Part shown: positions 18,900-28,185 of the stretch, in pieces
How the letters are laid out: every line of letters starts with the position of its first letter
How positions within the stretch are numbered: position 1 is the stretch's first letter
Source: Flammeovirgaceae bacterium SG7u.111
GTDB lineage: Bacteria; Bacteroidota; Bacteroidia; Cytophagales; Flammeovirgaceae
Direction: 5' to 3'
Length of the DNA: 64,000 nt
Assembly: GCA_034044135.1 (NCBI GenBank)
Contig: CP139021.1
Location: forward strand, 6,672,001 to 6,736,000
Notes under the pieces: model-generated
What the model was told of the DNA's origin: nothing
Database searches by the model: none
The model's input: the letters and a program-made list of their open reading frames with translations, nothing else
Made by a program: the position numbers and the translations under genes

Positions 18900-19556
18900 T
18901 TAACGAGTGGCACTGGCAAAAGCACCTTTATCACTCGTATTCAGCTTGTTATAAAGCTCAATTACCTCTAGTTTTTCATCATCTGATTTGAAGTACATCT
19001 TTTTTGCCTGAACTAATTCTTTAATTTCAGGATACTCCTTTGTCATAAGTGGAAGTAATGTCTTTTTGAAGCTAGAAAAGTGGTGTAAATCAGAACCAAT
19101 TATCACTGTCATGTCATAAAGCGTGTTGGCTTTTTTAACTTTCTCGGCCTGTGTTTTGGCATAACCGTAATACTCTTGTTCAGTAGAAGTTTGAAACTGA
19201 GATTTAAGCTTGCCAATTACGGTCATATCACCAGTGATCAATACCTCGTAAAAACCCGTAGATAGGTATCCGTATTTATTAGGAATGTCCAATGAAGTAA
19301 AAACTCGTTCACGGTCTATATTTTCATCATAAAAACGAAAGTAAGTTACTTTGTCAGGCGTTAGGGCTTTTTTACCAAAAGCAGCATTCTCTATAAGGAC
19401 TAAATCTTGTTTAAAGTGGTAAGAAATAGTCCCTTGGAAGGATTCTCCACTTTTTAGAACAACAACGCCAAAAGAATCATCTGTATAGAAGTTATTTGCA
19501 AACAACGCACAGTTGTAGCAAATAGCCAACATGGCTATGATAGCTAATTTTTTCAT
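18900..19556 (-). CDS. Secreted hypothetical protein
   Basis: A 218-residue protein with an N-terminal signal (MKKLAIIAMLAICYNCALFA, cleaved near ANNFYTDD). The body starts with the short-strand pattern GVVVLKSGESFQGTISYHF...VLIENAAFGKKALTPDKVTYFRFYD, reminiscent of the small beta-domain used in Bacteroidota for surface or envelope proteins of unknown role. No catalytic motif is visible. It is alone, with AT-rich flanks. Envelope location is inferred from the signal only. Confidence 0.65.
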   Translation of the reverse strand: MKKLAIIAMLAICYNCALFANNFYTDDSFGVVVLKSGESFQGTISYHFKQDLVLIENAAFGKKALTPDKVTYFRFYDENIDRERVFTSLDIPNKYGYLSTGFYEVLITGDMTVIGKLKSQFQTSTEQEYYGYAKTQAEKVKKANTLYDMTVIIGSDLHHFSSFKKTLLPLMTKEYPEIKELVQAKKMYFKSDDEKLEVIELYNKLNTSDKGAFASATR

Positions 19557-19736
19557 TAGTAATAAGGTGTTTATTGGTGTAAGGTGAAAGTCATTTCTTC
19601 AATAACAACGAGCTATTATCAAAATGTTTTAAGAAACAATAGATAATTTCTTGAAGAATTGAAAAAAAATTGTATCGAAATATAAGAAGTGTTTATGAGA
19701 AATAAAAATGACACGGATCATTAAAAAGTACAAATT

Positions 19737-22700
19737 CTAAAAACCTTTCCTTTGCCCCTTCCAAAATTCAAAAAAGCTCTTCTTCCGTTCTTTTGGAGGC
19801 TTCTCATAACTAAGTCCTACGCTATGCTTAACGCCACTCAAAAGCGTTTTGACAAGGTAATTGATCACGGATTTGTGCTCTATCCGCTCAAAATAAATTT
19901 TCCCCCTCTTCAAAAATAAAAATCGAGGGTTATCGGACTTCACCACCAAGGAGTTGGCAAGGAAGGAGGCAATCCCCAGCCCAAAGCCTGTCTTTTGCGT
20001 CTCTTTATTGATAAGAGTTACCTTCAGGTCATTATAATAAAACTTCATAATCCCATCGGCATACTCGTCATCGGCTTGTACTTTCACCAGTAGCTTCTTT
20101 GCCGTTCCACCATTTATTTTGGCAAAAGCTACATTCTCTAAAATGGGGTTCAACCTTCTCAGGTCCATTTCGTGCAGCTCTGCTTGATAGGTAAAGGCAT
20201 TTTTCTCACTACCTAGCTGAAAGTTGAAAGCAGCATCGAGGTGCCCATTTCCCATCACCTCGGTAGATGCATAAAGCTGAAAAGCCTCATTGTTAGCAAC
20301 AGCTACCGAATCGTTTGTGAGGTTATAGCCCCATATATTCATGTCTAAGAAGTCGATCTTTCCCGTCTGCTTTCCACCCACCGCAAGCTCTTCGTACGAA
20401 ATCCTTGACCTATGTATAAATACGGTATCAATCTTAAGATAAGTACTGAGGTTCTTAATGGCCTCTTGGGGCAAAGGAGGCTTATTATTTTTTGGAAATG
20501 GAGGGCGCTTATCGCGAAAAATATCTCCGCTCAGCTTATTGACATCCAACTGGTTTGCCATGATCTTATTGGCAACCACCAGCGAGTCAAACTGAAAGTT
20601 TTTGAGGGCTATCCTATCCGCTTTAAAGTTCATCCAGTCGGTTTCGTGCCCCATTATTTCGCCAATCTCATATTTGCCCACCGTGGTATTGAACCTGAAC
20701 TTGTCCACATACAGCAATTTCTCTCCTGTGGAAAACCCGACCTCGCCCAAGTCGATGCTATGAAGGCTATCGGGCAAGATATAATGATAGTTTTTGAGCT
20801 TTAGGTAAAAATCATCGGCATGCAAAAAGCGGCTATCGGAGCGGGCAATTTCCTCGTCTACCTCAAAGTGGGTAAAGCCTGTATGAATATCTTTCAGTTT
20901 AATATGCTTGCTTTCCTTCTCCCCATGGCTCACCAACTCCAAGGAAATATCTCCCATCTCAAACTTGCCAATGTTCACATCGGGGAATACCTTGGCCACA
21001 GCGCTGTAAATACTATCTACGGCAAACGGCTCTGCCTCCTCTCCATCGTCCTTGGCATAGGTCACCACCCTAAACTTTGGCTTTTGCAACTGGATACTCC
21101 CTAGCCCCAAGCTATCCCCTTTATAAATTCCGTAAGAGCCAATTCCCGAAAGGGCAATCCGTGGGGTGTACAATTCAAAAAGCTCTCGCTTATCTTCCCT
21201 TTTATCATTAAAAGTAGGGTCTGCCCAAATATCGGGAGCAAAATGCAAATAGGTGGCGTAAAACTCTGCTGTATGGGTAGAATATCCCACCTCGCTAGCC
21301 CGGATGGAGTAGCTGCTGTCGGGCAAGTAATGAACATAGTTTTTTATTTGCAGGCTCACATCGTCGGAATAGAGGAAGCGGTCTGCGCTCAGCTCCGTAG
21401 CCGAATCGATAAACAGATTCTCCACCCCTAGTTTGATAAAGCCTGTAGAAATTGTACTTGTTTTTCCCTCTTTGTGCTGTGCCAAGTTGAGCCTGCCCCT
21501 ATCGAGCAAAAACTTTTGCACATTCAACAGCTTGAGCGAAGCAGTGAGTTGTTGGGGCAAGTCTTCCAGCCTAAATTTTTCTTTTGGCCCTGCCAAACTA
21601 TCTTCTTTGGCAAAAAGATCGAGGTTGATCTGTGGCTCCCAAATCCTCATCTGCCCCACCACTGCTTCTTTATCGAGGTAAAACGAGCGCAGGTCAAATT
21701 CGTCTAACCGGAGCATGGGAAGGCTCAGGCGATAGGTACTGGCAGAATCGGGCAAGGCGACCCCTGGCTTGGGAGCAAGATCTGCTCCGTATGCAAATAC
21801 GTAAGAACCACTAAGGGAAACACCCAGCTCTTTTACTTCTAACAAATGAATATCGTCCGCTAGCAATTGCCGATGGTTTTTGGTAAAAACCTCGAAATCT
21901 TCGGCATCGAATACCATTTTCCCCTCCATTACCTGAACTGTATCCATTTCCAACCCCCTCACGCAAAGAGAAACCTGATTCCCACTCAACCTGTTAGAAG
22001 CTCTTTCTCCCAGTTCTATCAAGCCATACGTACCACTGCTGATATTGATACGCTGAACCTCAAGCACACGAACCAACTTGTGTAGCGGTATTTCTTTTTT
22101 GAGGGTATCTAGCTCCTGCGCCAGCAGAACGGTATCTGGCAATTGGTTGGGCTCAAAAATCGGAGAGCTGAATCGCATAAAGTTAGGGCGCTTAATTTGG
22201 AGAAGGCCTACCCTCACTTCTTGGTTATAAATAAAGTCACGCATCCCAAACCCTTCTAGCCTAAAATCGAATAAACTGACATCGTAAAGAGGGCCAATAT
22301 TTTCCACTACTTTTCTTACAAAGCCTCTGTTTCTATTAGTGGGGGATATACGAATGCTACTTGCCGAAACCAGCGAATCGGCACTAGAAACAAAAGGATT
22401 GTCGATTTGAAGGGTATGCAAGCCATTTCCCGGCTTCAGGCTTACCTGATTTGCTTTCACTTCGAAAGAAGAGGTGAACAACACTTTCCCACTGTCCAAA
22501 TAGGTACTATCCTCAATAAGCAAATCGTTCAAATAAACTTGAGCTTCCTCTATGCTGAACAATGAAGTAGTGTCATGAGCTATTTCATTCAAATCAAAAT
22601 CCGCATCGCTAATCTCTATTCCGCCGACATCTACCAAGGTAAAAACCTTTGAAATAAGTGGATAAATCCGAGCCATCAGCAAGGAATCCGCATCTACATG

Positions 22701-24833
22701 CTCAGCCGTTGGGCTATCAAAAAGGTTGATCATAGAAGAATCCTGCAATTGCATCCAAATAGAATCCAAGCCCTTTGCTATCAATGAATTCCCAATGATA
22801 TCTCCCAACGTATCTGTTGGTAAAATACTTGCCGCACTCAGGTCTATCAGTACCACTGCCGAGTCGAGCGACCTCCGTTTTCTCCTTGCCAGTATTTCTT
22901 TTTTTACCTCAGGCGAAAAAAGACGGAGCAAGCTATCGGCCACCACCAATTCCGAATAGTCGTCTTGGGTAGGCAGCATGCTTGGTGGGGCTAGCGCAAG
23001 GGTATAGGGGTGGGAAAAGTAAAATGAATCGAATGTAAAAACAGGCTCGCCATACTTGGGCGGCGGCAAGGTATCGGGGATAGTGGCTAAAATAGAATCC
23101 ACATCCATCATGAATATGAGCGAGTCCTGCAACTCGGGATCGTAGCGAGGCAATTCCGAAGGAGCCGTAACCAGCTCAGGCAGCACCAATGAATCCAACG
23201 GCAGGAGCTTAGGACGCCGGCTCGTGATCAGTACCGAATCGGGCAAGGAAGGCAATGGAGGAGGAGGCGCATCCATTTTGTATTTGTTCACTTCCACCTT
23301 GGGGCGGGTAATGTCTATTTTGTTGCAGACAAGTGATTTCCGCTGAACGAAGTCCCAAATATCTAGCCCTTGCAGCTCAACCCTCGAAAAATAAATATCG
23401 AGTAGCTTATCTTTGTTTGCTTTTTTTAGCCTAGCCTTATTTCCTCGTTTGTGCCTAGCTCCTATGTAAAAATTACTGGTAAAAAAGTGCTTTTTTGAGG
23501 TTGAAATCCCCATGCGAAACACCTTGAGCGTATGCAATCCATCGGGCAAATCGAGCGAGTAATTATTCACCACTAAGTCGGCATTGTCTACAAAATATTT
23601 CTTGCCCCGCTGCTTATAATTCAGCGAATCGAAACTAAAATTTTCTACGTCGAGGGTAAAATTATCGAGGTTTAGGTTATCGGCTGACTTGCCTTTTCCT
23701 ATGGTAAGGTCAAAAGCAGCACTATCTAGCGAAAGGGAAGAAAGAGTAAACTTTGGGAAAAGCAATGAAAGTGCTTGGTGCAATCTTTCGGGCAAAGGGT
23801 TTCCTCCCCCACGCTTTGCCAAAGGGTTTTGCTGCTCATACGTAATGATCGGTTTATGAAGCGTAAGCGCTTTGGCCCTAAAGGTCTCGTAAAAATAGGC
23901 ACTGTCGTAGCGAAGTTCGTCTATACGTAGCTTTGACACCAATAAATCCAGTTGGTTTCCCTCCGAGCCTTTTTTAGAACGGAGCCTAAAATCATCTAAC
24001 CAAAAATACTGCTGATCGGTAGAAAGTTTAAGGCTTCCAAAAGCAACATCGTACAGCCAATCTTTGGAAGTGAAGCTATTTTCTTTGATATCCACATTTA
24101 TCCCGTCCACAGAAAACTGTCTTTTGGACTGAACCGTGTTGGTAGAGTCGATTTGGAAATTTTTTATGTCCACAGAAAAGCCTTTGAGCTGGAAACTGTT
24201 GAGCGTATCGGTAGCGCCAACAGAGGCAAAAGCCACCATCGCGTCGTCTATTTCAAAACTTTCTACCCTAAAAAGATCGAGGTAACCCGAGATGATGTAG
24301 AAAAAATCGTTGAGCTGGCGGGGGTCATTGAAGGTACTATCGACTTTTCCTACATGTGGAAAAGAAATAATAGAAACTTTTGGCTTGTCCATCCTAAAAG
24401 CCTCTACCTCTAACCTATTTTCCAAATAGAGTTTTTTAAGGTCGGGCGTATTTACATACAAATTTGGAATCTGAATATTCACCAAAGCGTTAAAAGAACC
24501 TCCAGCATTCACCAATTGCTCGTACCGAAGCGAATCTCTCTGTAGGCTAAGTTCTTTGAGCTGCAGCTCTCTTTCAAAAAAGGAAAAACGGATACTTTCA
24601 TAATCCAACTTGTACAAACCATCACTTTTGAGCTGGATTACTTCCTTTAGCACCCTGCCCAATATTTCGTTGGTATAATAGCGGACGTAGAGCTGAGCTC
24701 CTACAGCAAGCAAAAGCATAATTCCCACAAACCATGAAACACGCCTCAGCCATCTCCTCTTCTTTTTTTTAGGAAGGGCGGCATTTTCCTCAGGCGAGGA
24801 ATGTTCCTGTATGTCTGCGTTCTCTTCTGACAT
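19737..24833 (-). CDS. Giant AsmA/DUF748-like envelope protein
   Basis: A 1,698-residue protein with a single N-terminal membrane helix (WFVGIMLLLAVGAQLYVRYY, about residues 33-52), so the bulk lies in the periplasm. The rest is long beta-rich repeats typical of AsmA, TamB and DUF748 proteins, which span the periplasm and are linked to lipid transport or outer-membrane assembly. A recurring internal motif is seen three times: LPDGLHTLKVFRMGIST (near 426), LPDSSYSIRASEVGYST (near 1168) and LPDSLHSIDLGEVGFST (near 1351). The C-terminal 250 residues (GHLDAAFNFQLG...YADGIMKFYYNDLKVTL) form the AsmA-like C-terminal domain. A Pro/Ser/Asp-rich low-complexity stretch lies around residues 520-640. It appears monocistronic. 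Confidence 0.85.
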   Translation of the reverse strand: MSEENADIQEHSSPEENAALPKKKKRRWLRRVSWFVGIMLLLAVGAQLYVRYYTNEILGRVLKEVIQLKSDGLYKLDYESIRFSFFERELQLKELSLQRDSLRYEQLVNAGGSFNALVNIQIPNLYVNTPDLKKLYLENRLEVEAFRMDKPKVSIISFPHVGKVDSTFNDPRQLNDFFYIISGYLDLFRVESFEIDDAMVAFASVGATDTLNSFQLKGFSVDIKNFQIDSTNTVQSKRQFSVDGINVDIKENSFTSKDWLYDVAFGSLKLSTDQQYFWLDDFRLRSKKGSEGNQLDLLVSKLRIDELRYDSAYFYETFRAKALTLHKPIITYEQQNPLAKRGGGNPLPERLHQALSLLFPKFTLSSLSLDSAAFDLTIGKGKSADNLNLDNFTLDVENFSFDSLNYKQRGKKYFVDNADLVVNNYSLDLPDGLHTLKVFRMGISTSKKHFFTSNFYIGARHKRGNKARLKKANKDKLLDIYFSRVELQGLDIWDFVQRKSLVCNKIDITRPKVEVNKYKMDAPPPPLPSLPDSVLITSRRPKLLPLDSLVLPELVTAPSELPRYDPELQDSLIFMMDVDSILATIPDTLPPPKYGEPVFTFDSFYFSHPYTLALAPPSMLPTQDDYSELVVADSLLRLFSPEVKKEILARRKRRSLDSAVVLIDLSAASILPTDTLGDIIGNSLIAKGLDSIWMQLQDSSMINLFDSPTAEHVDADSLLMARIYPLISKVFTLVDVGGIEISDADFDLNEIAHDTTSLFSIEEAQVYLNDLLIEDSTYLDSGKVLFTSSFEVKANQVSLKPGNGLHTLQIDNPFVSSADSLVSASSIRISPTNRNRGFVRKVVENIGPLYDVSLFDFRLEGFGMRDFIYNQEVRVGLLQIKRPNFMRFSSPIFEPNQLPDTVLLAQELDTLKKEIPLHKLVRVLEVQRINISSGTYGLIELGERASNRLSGNQVSLCVRGLEMDTVQVMEGKMVFDAEDFEVFTKNHRQLLADDIHLLEVKELGVSLSGSYVFAYGADLAPKPGVALPDSASTYRLSLPMLRLDEFDLRSFYLDKEAVVGQMRIWEPQINLDLFAKEDSLAGPKEKFRLEDLPQQLTASLKLLNVQKFLLDRGRLNLAQHKEGKTSTISTGFIKLGVENLFIDSATELSADRFLYSDDVSLQIKNYVHYLPDSSYSIRASEVGYSTHTAEFYATYLHFAPDIWADPTFNDKREDKRELFELYTPRIALSGIGSYGIYKGDSLGLGSIQLQKPKFRVVTYAKDDGEEAEPFAVDSIYSAVAKVFPDVNIGKFEMGDISLELVSHGEKESKHIKLKDIHTGFTHFEVDEEIARSDSRFLHADDFYLKLKNYHYILPDSLHSIDLGEVGFSTGEKLLYVDKFRFNTTVGKYEIGEIMGHETDWMNFKADRIALKNFQFDSLVVANKIMANQLDVNKLSGDIFRDKRPPFPKNNKPPLPQEAIKNLSTYLKIDTVFIHRSRISYEELAVGGKQTGKIDFLDMNIWGYNLTNDSVAVANNEAFQLYASTEVMGNGHLDAAFNFQLGSEKNAFTYQAELHEMDLRRLNPILENVAFAKINGGTAKKLLVKVQADDEYADGIMKFYYNDLKVTLINKETQKTGFGLGIASFLANSLVVKSDNPRFLFLKRGKIYFERIEHKSVINYLVKTLLSGVKHSVGLSYEKPPKERKKSFFEFWKGQRKGF

Positions 24834-24930
24834 AAAAAGACTGATAGCCTGTAAACCTGTGTAAATTAGAAGCTAATTACAAAAAATCGGTTAATCGGAA
24901 AGTAGTGAAGCCAAATATTTACTAGCCTAA

Positions 24931-24962
24931 AAATAAAAAAAGGCTCCTAAAGGGAGCCTTTT
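24931..24962 (-). terminator. Intrinsic terminator of the DUF4920 gene
   Basis: A 7-bp stem AGGCTCC/GGAGCCT (24941-24947, 24953-24959). Read on the minus strand it is followed by a T-run (complement of the A-rich 24931-24940), 20 bases past the stop of the gene at 24981. The plus side also has TTTTT, so it may act both ways. Confidence 0.88.
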
Positions 24963-24980
24963 TCTTGGTAATTCTATAAT

Positions 24981-25502
24981 TTATTTAATCAAAACTCCGT
25001 CTGCCTCAAAAGCCAAGGCCAGTTCGGGTTCCGTTATCGCCGCTATTTCTTCTTCGGTTTTCCCTGCATCTTCAGCATAGTGCTTCAACACATCTACTGC
25101 TACCGTATCCATACTTGCTACTCCGTGGATCACCACTTCTTTGCCCGCCAAGTCTTTTGGCATAAAGAGCGCATAGTCTTTAAACTTCACTCTCATTTCA
25201 CTTCCGTCAGCTTTTTCGAGCTTCATCCAGCAACCTTTCTGTTGGCAAACTTCCGTTACCTTTCCCGTCACGGTCACATCTTCCAGAGCTGTTGCAGTTG
25301 CTATTTTCTCGTCGAGCGAAGCCAAGGTAATAGCAGCTTCGGGAGCTACTTCTACACCAAACTTGGTTGAGTCTGCTACCGCTACTTCTTCCTCCACATC
25401 AACAGTTTCTGCTACGGCTTCTTCTTCGTTGTGTTCTTCTTTGGGCGAGCAAGCGGCAAAAGTTGCCAGCGCCAAACCCATGATTACATACTTCCTGATC
25501 AT
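24981..25502 (-). CDS. DUF4920 lipoprotein
   Basis: A 173-residue lipoprotein: signal MIRKYVIMGLALATFAAC with the lipidated Cys at residue 18, then an acidic linker (EEHNEEEAVAETVDVEEE). The conserved core is VTGKVTEVCQQKGCWMKLEKADGSEMRVKFKDYALFMPKDLAGKEVVIHG. It contains the C-Q-Q-K-G-C-W motif that defines the DUF4920 group (an OB-like fold, possibly metal or copper related, function unknown). This family is widespread in Bacteroidota. A terminator follows; no operon partner is visible. Confidence 0.85.
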   Translation of the reverse strand: MIRKYVIMGLALATFAACSPKEEHNEEEAVAETVDVEEEVAVADSTKFGVEVAPEAAITLASLDEKIATATALEDVTVTGKVTEVCQQKGCWMKLEKADGSEMRVKFKDYALFMPKDLAGKEVVIHGVASMDTVAVDVLKHYAEDAGKTEEEIAAITEPELALAFEADGVLIK

Positions 25503-25606
25503 TGTTTTTAAGTGGTTTTAGTGATGGAAAATTGTGGATTAGTTCTACTTTAAAATACATGGCAAATTAAGCTATTCTTTTCAGCACTTTTATAAGTTCT
25601 TGCCAA

Positions 25607-25702
25607 GGGTTACTAGTTTCACATTTTTGGTTTTAACCATAAAACCTAAGCTAAAAGATTTTGGAAATGTTTTTTTTTCAACCAGAAACAAGTAACTTTC
25701 AG
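25607..25702. repeat. Dispersed intergenic repeat, copy F (inverted pair)
   Basis: GGGTTACTAGTTTC at 25607-25620 is matched about 60 bases later by AACCAGAAACAAGTAACTTT (from 25680), whose reverse complement contains AAAGTTACTTGTTTCTGGTT. The latter is close to the start of copy A at 9709. The pair lies between the DUF4920 gene and metF. Confidence 0.55.
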
Positions 25703-25751
25703 TCAAAAAGCCAAAAGAAAGGAGTCGGTAAAAACTTGGTTTATAGTGTAC

Positions 25752-26705
25752 TTAAAATACCTCAGACGCTATTGCCTTCACCGTACCCGATTTACTCATG
25801 GTATAGTAGTGCAAGCAAGGAGCTCCAAATTCCAACAATTCTTTCGACTGCTGGATACACCATTCAATCCCTACTTGCCTCACAGCTTTGTTGTCCTTAC
25901 ATTTTTCTACTTCTTGTGCCAAAGCCTGTGGCAAATCGAGGTGGAAAATACTTGGCAAAATTGTCAACTGCTTTTTAGTAACCATGGGTTTTAGCCCGGG
26001 GATAATCGGCACAGTGATACCCATATCTCGGCACTTATTTACAAAGTCAAAATACTTCTGGTTATCAAAAAACATTTGGGTCACTACATATTCAGCCCCC
26101 ATGTCTACCTTCATTTTAAGGTATTTGAGGTCATTTTCCAAGTTTGGAGCTTCAAAATGTTTTTCAGGATAGCCTGCTACACCTATACAAAAATCTGTAG
26201 TCGGAGTTTCAATCTCTTCTGCCAAGTATTGCCCCTTGTTCATGTTCACCACTTGCTCTACAAGGTCAGAAGCATAGTCATGCCCATTAGGGTCTGGCAC
26301 AAACCTCGCCTCCGATTTTATGGCATCGCCCCTGAGCAAAAGCACATTTTGCACACCTAAAAAGTTGAGATCAAACAGCGCATTTTCCGTGTCCCGCTTG
26401 TTAAACCCACCACAGATCAAATGGGGAACAGTATCTACTTCGTACCTATTGGCAATAGCAGCACAAACCCCTACCGTACCCGGGCGCTTCTTCGTTGTGA
26501 TTTTCTCTAACAAACCATCATTTCCCCGCTGCTTGTACACATACTCCTCACGGTGATAGGTAACATCTATAAAAGCTGGGTTAAACTCCATCAGCGGGTC
26601 AATCGCATCAAAAAACATTTGTATGCTCTCCCCTTTGAGCGGTGGTAATATTTCAAAAGAAAATAAAGGACCTTTCGCCCTTTCCAAGTGTTCGGTTACT
26701 TTCAT
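25752..26705 (-). CDS. metF: Methylenetetrahydrofolate reductase
   Basis: A 317-residue flavoprotein of bacterial MetF length. It reduces 5,10-methylene-THF to 5-methyl-THF for methionine synthesis. The N-terminal FSFEILPP holds the catalytic Glu (E18), the substrate-binding DVTYHREEY follows, and the GNDGLLEKITTKKRPGTVGVCAA and NVLLLRGDAI segments are family hallmarks, as is the later VTQMFFDNQKYFDFV. No methionine synthase is adjacent. The leader shows no recognisable SAM riboswitch. Confidence 0.96.
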   Translation of the reverse strand: MKVTEHLERAKGPLFSFEILPPLKGESIQMFFDAIDPLMEFNPAFIDVTYHREEYVYKQRGNDGLLEKITTKKRPGTVGVCAAIANRYEVDTVPHLICGGFNKRDTENALFDLNFLGVQNVLLLRGDAIKSEARFVPDPNGHDYASDLVEQVVNMNKGQYLAEEIETPTTDFCIGVAGYPEKHFEAPNLENDLKYLKMKVDMGAEYVVTQMFFDNQKYFDFVNKCRDMGITVPIIPGLKPMVTKKQLTILPSIFHLDLPQALAQEVEKCKDNKAVRQVGIEWCIQQSKELLEFGAPCLHYYTMSKSGTVKAIASEVF

Positions 26706-27330
26706 CTATTTTAATTTGCGGCCAAGGCCGTCGTTAGGTGATCGCACAAAATTAATTGAAAATTTGAGACAGGAAGGATGAAGGCAAAGCTTTTTGTCTT
26801 GCAAATACCTATTGAAACCATTCCCTCGCCCTAAAACTTACCCACTCTAGCTCTAGCCCTGCCCAACAAGTATAATTCCCGTTCACTCCTTTTTAGCTGT
26901 TGCAACTCTTTCCAGCCCCTATCTTGCATACATAAACACAAAGGGAACAGGATTTTATCACTTGTTTGGGTTTAATTTTTGGCAAGGTACAGACGCCAAT
27001 AAACGAGTACAAGTTTTAGTGGATACCCAAAAAAGAGCGTGAGAGGAGGCATAGGTTCAAGCTAGAAGGAAACTTTTTTGGGAAATGTCAATTTCAATTT
27101 TTTTACAAACTTCAGGAGAGGCGGACGCTAATGTCCGCCTTTTTTATTGTTCTTTCGCAACTATTGCTATTTTATACATATTGGGGCGCACTTACTTCCC
27201 TCACGCTCAGAGCCAACGCTTCTGCCCGCCCCGTGCTACCAAGCCACCTTACGCACAAGCCATTTCGGTCTTGGCATTGCACTCTTCCCCTAGTGCGCAA
27301 AGATTCTTTCCATATCTAGGAAAACAGCAA
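26706..27330. other. Gene-free 625-base region
   Basis: The region lies between the start of metF and the end of the inositol oxygenase gene. No convincing coding sequence was found. It does contain a strong plus-strand terminator at 27119-27145 that no plus-strand gene here explains. The rest is AT-rich with scattered short GC-rich patches. Confidence 0.5.
27119..27145 (+). terminator. Orphan intrinsic terminator
   Basis: An 8-bp perfect stem AGGCGGAC/GTCCGCCT (27119-27126, 27133-27140), loop GCTAAT, then a T-run. The A-run that would make it useful on the minus strand is absent, so it is a plus-strand terminator. No plus-strand gene ends nearby. Confidence 0.85.
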
Positions 27331-28185
27331 TCAAAACCGCAACGTACTTGGCAAATACTTGGCAGCCAAATCTTCGTAATAGGGTCGCAGCTCTTTTACA
27401 TTTGGCGGTGTGGGCGATTTGGAATACAGATCGTAGGGATTAAATGCCCGTACCCATTTGAACATTTCCTTGTCATACTCGTCCATCAAATGATTGTAGG
27501 CTTCCTCCCGGTGCTGTGCATAAAAGGAGTGGTAACGGATCATGTACAATGCAGATTCTGGCAAATGATCTTTCATGATGTGGTACAAATACTCATCGTG
27601 CCCCCAAGACATGAATACATTTTTCAGCCCACAATTTCGCTCATACACACCATATTTCGAATTATACCGCTCATCGGCGGAATCAGGATTATTTTTGAAA
27701 AACTCTGGATAGACTATTTTATCGGAAAACTGGCAACCGACGGGGAAGGTATCTCCCACCACCGCCCACTGCGGCTCGCCAAATAGGCAAAGTACCTTGC
27801 CCAAATCATGCAAGAAACCCGTGAGCACAAACCAATCGGGATGCCCATCTGCCCTGATAGCTTCAGATGTTTGAAGAAGGTGTTGCGTTTGATCAAGGTC
27901 AATATCCGGATCGGAATCATCTACCAGCGTATTCAAAAAATCAACCGCATCCCAAAGCGTCATTTCCTTCTTACCGAACTTCAGGTACTCCGCCCTTTTT
28001 TGCTGTACGAAATCGTAGGTTTGGTACTGATGGTTAATCCTATAAAACTCCTTTACCGTATCCCGAGCAGGATCGTCGTAATTTCGGAATTCCTCTTTGC
28101 TCTTCTCACCGTTTTCAGGATATCTCTCTAGCAAGTCCTCTTCCCAGAGTTCTTCCATATCGAGGTTGTTCTTTTCATTTTCCAT
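27331..28185 (-). CDS. myo-Inositol oxygenase (MIOX)
   Basis: About 284 residues from the ATG at 28185, close to the 285 of the human enzyme; an upstream ATG at 28257 would add 24 non-homologous residues. The enzyme uses a di-iron centre to open myo-inositol to D-glucuronate. The conserved features are all present: FRNYDD near the N-terminus, [21 protein letters not shown]-like segment, [10 protein letters not shown] (His ligand), [10 protein letters not shown] (His-Asp ligands), [25 protein letters not shown] (His), RYHSFY (His) and NPYDLYSKS (Asp). No other inositol or glucuronate gene is adjacent. The enzyme is mainly eukaryotic and patchy in bacteria. Confidence 0.93.
   Translation of the reverse strand: MENEKNNLDMEELWEEDLLERYPENGEKSKEEFRNYDDPARDTVKEFYRINHQYQTYDFVQQKRAEYLKFGKKEMTLWDAVDFLNTLVDDSDPDIDLDQTQHLLQTSEAIRADGHPDWFVLTGFLHDLGKVLCLFGEPQWAVVGDTFPVGCQFSDKIVYPEFFKNNPDSADERYNSKYGVYERNCGLKNVFMSWGHDEYLYHIMKDHLPESALYMIRYHSFYAQHREEAYNHLMDEYDKEMFKWVRAFNPYDLYSKSPTPPNVKELRPYYEDLAAKYLPSTLRF

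Noticed and set aside
26706-26760. Possible SAM riboswitch before metF
   Set aside because: No conserved core or helix pattern of any SAM riboswitch class was recognised in the leader.
27085-27786. Plus-strand frame overlapping the inositol oxygenase gene
   Set aside because: It overlaps the conserved MIOX ligand region on the other strand, runs through the orphan terminator at 27119-27145 and shows no family resemblance.
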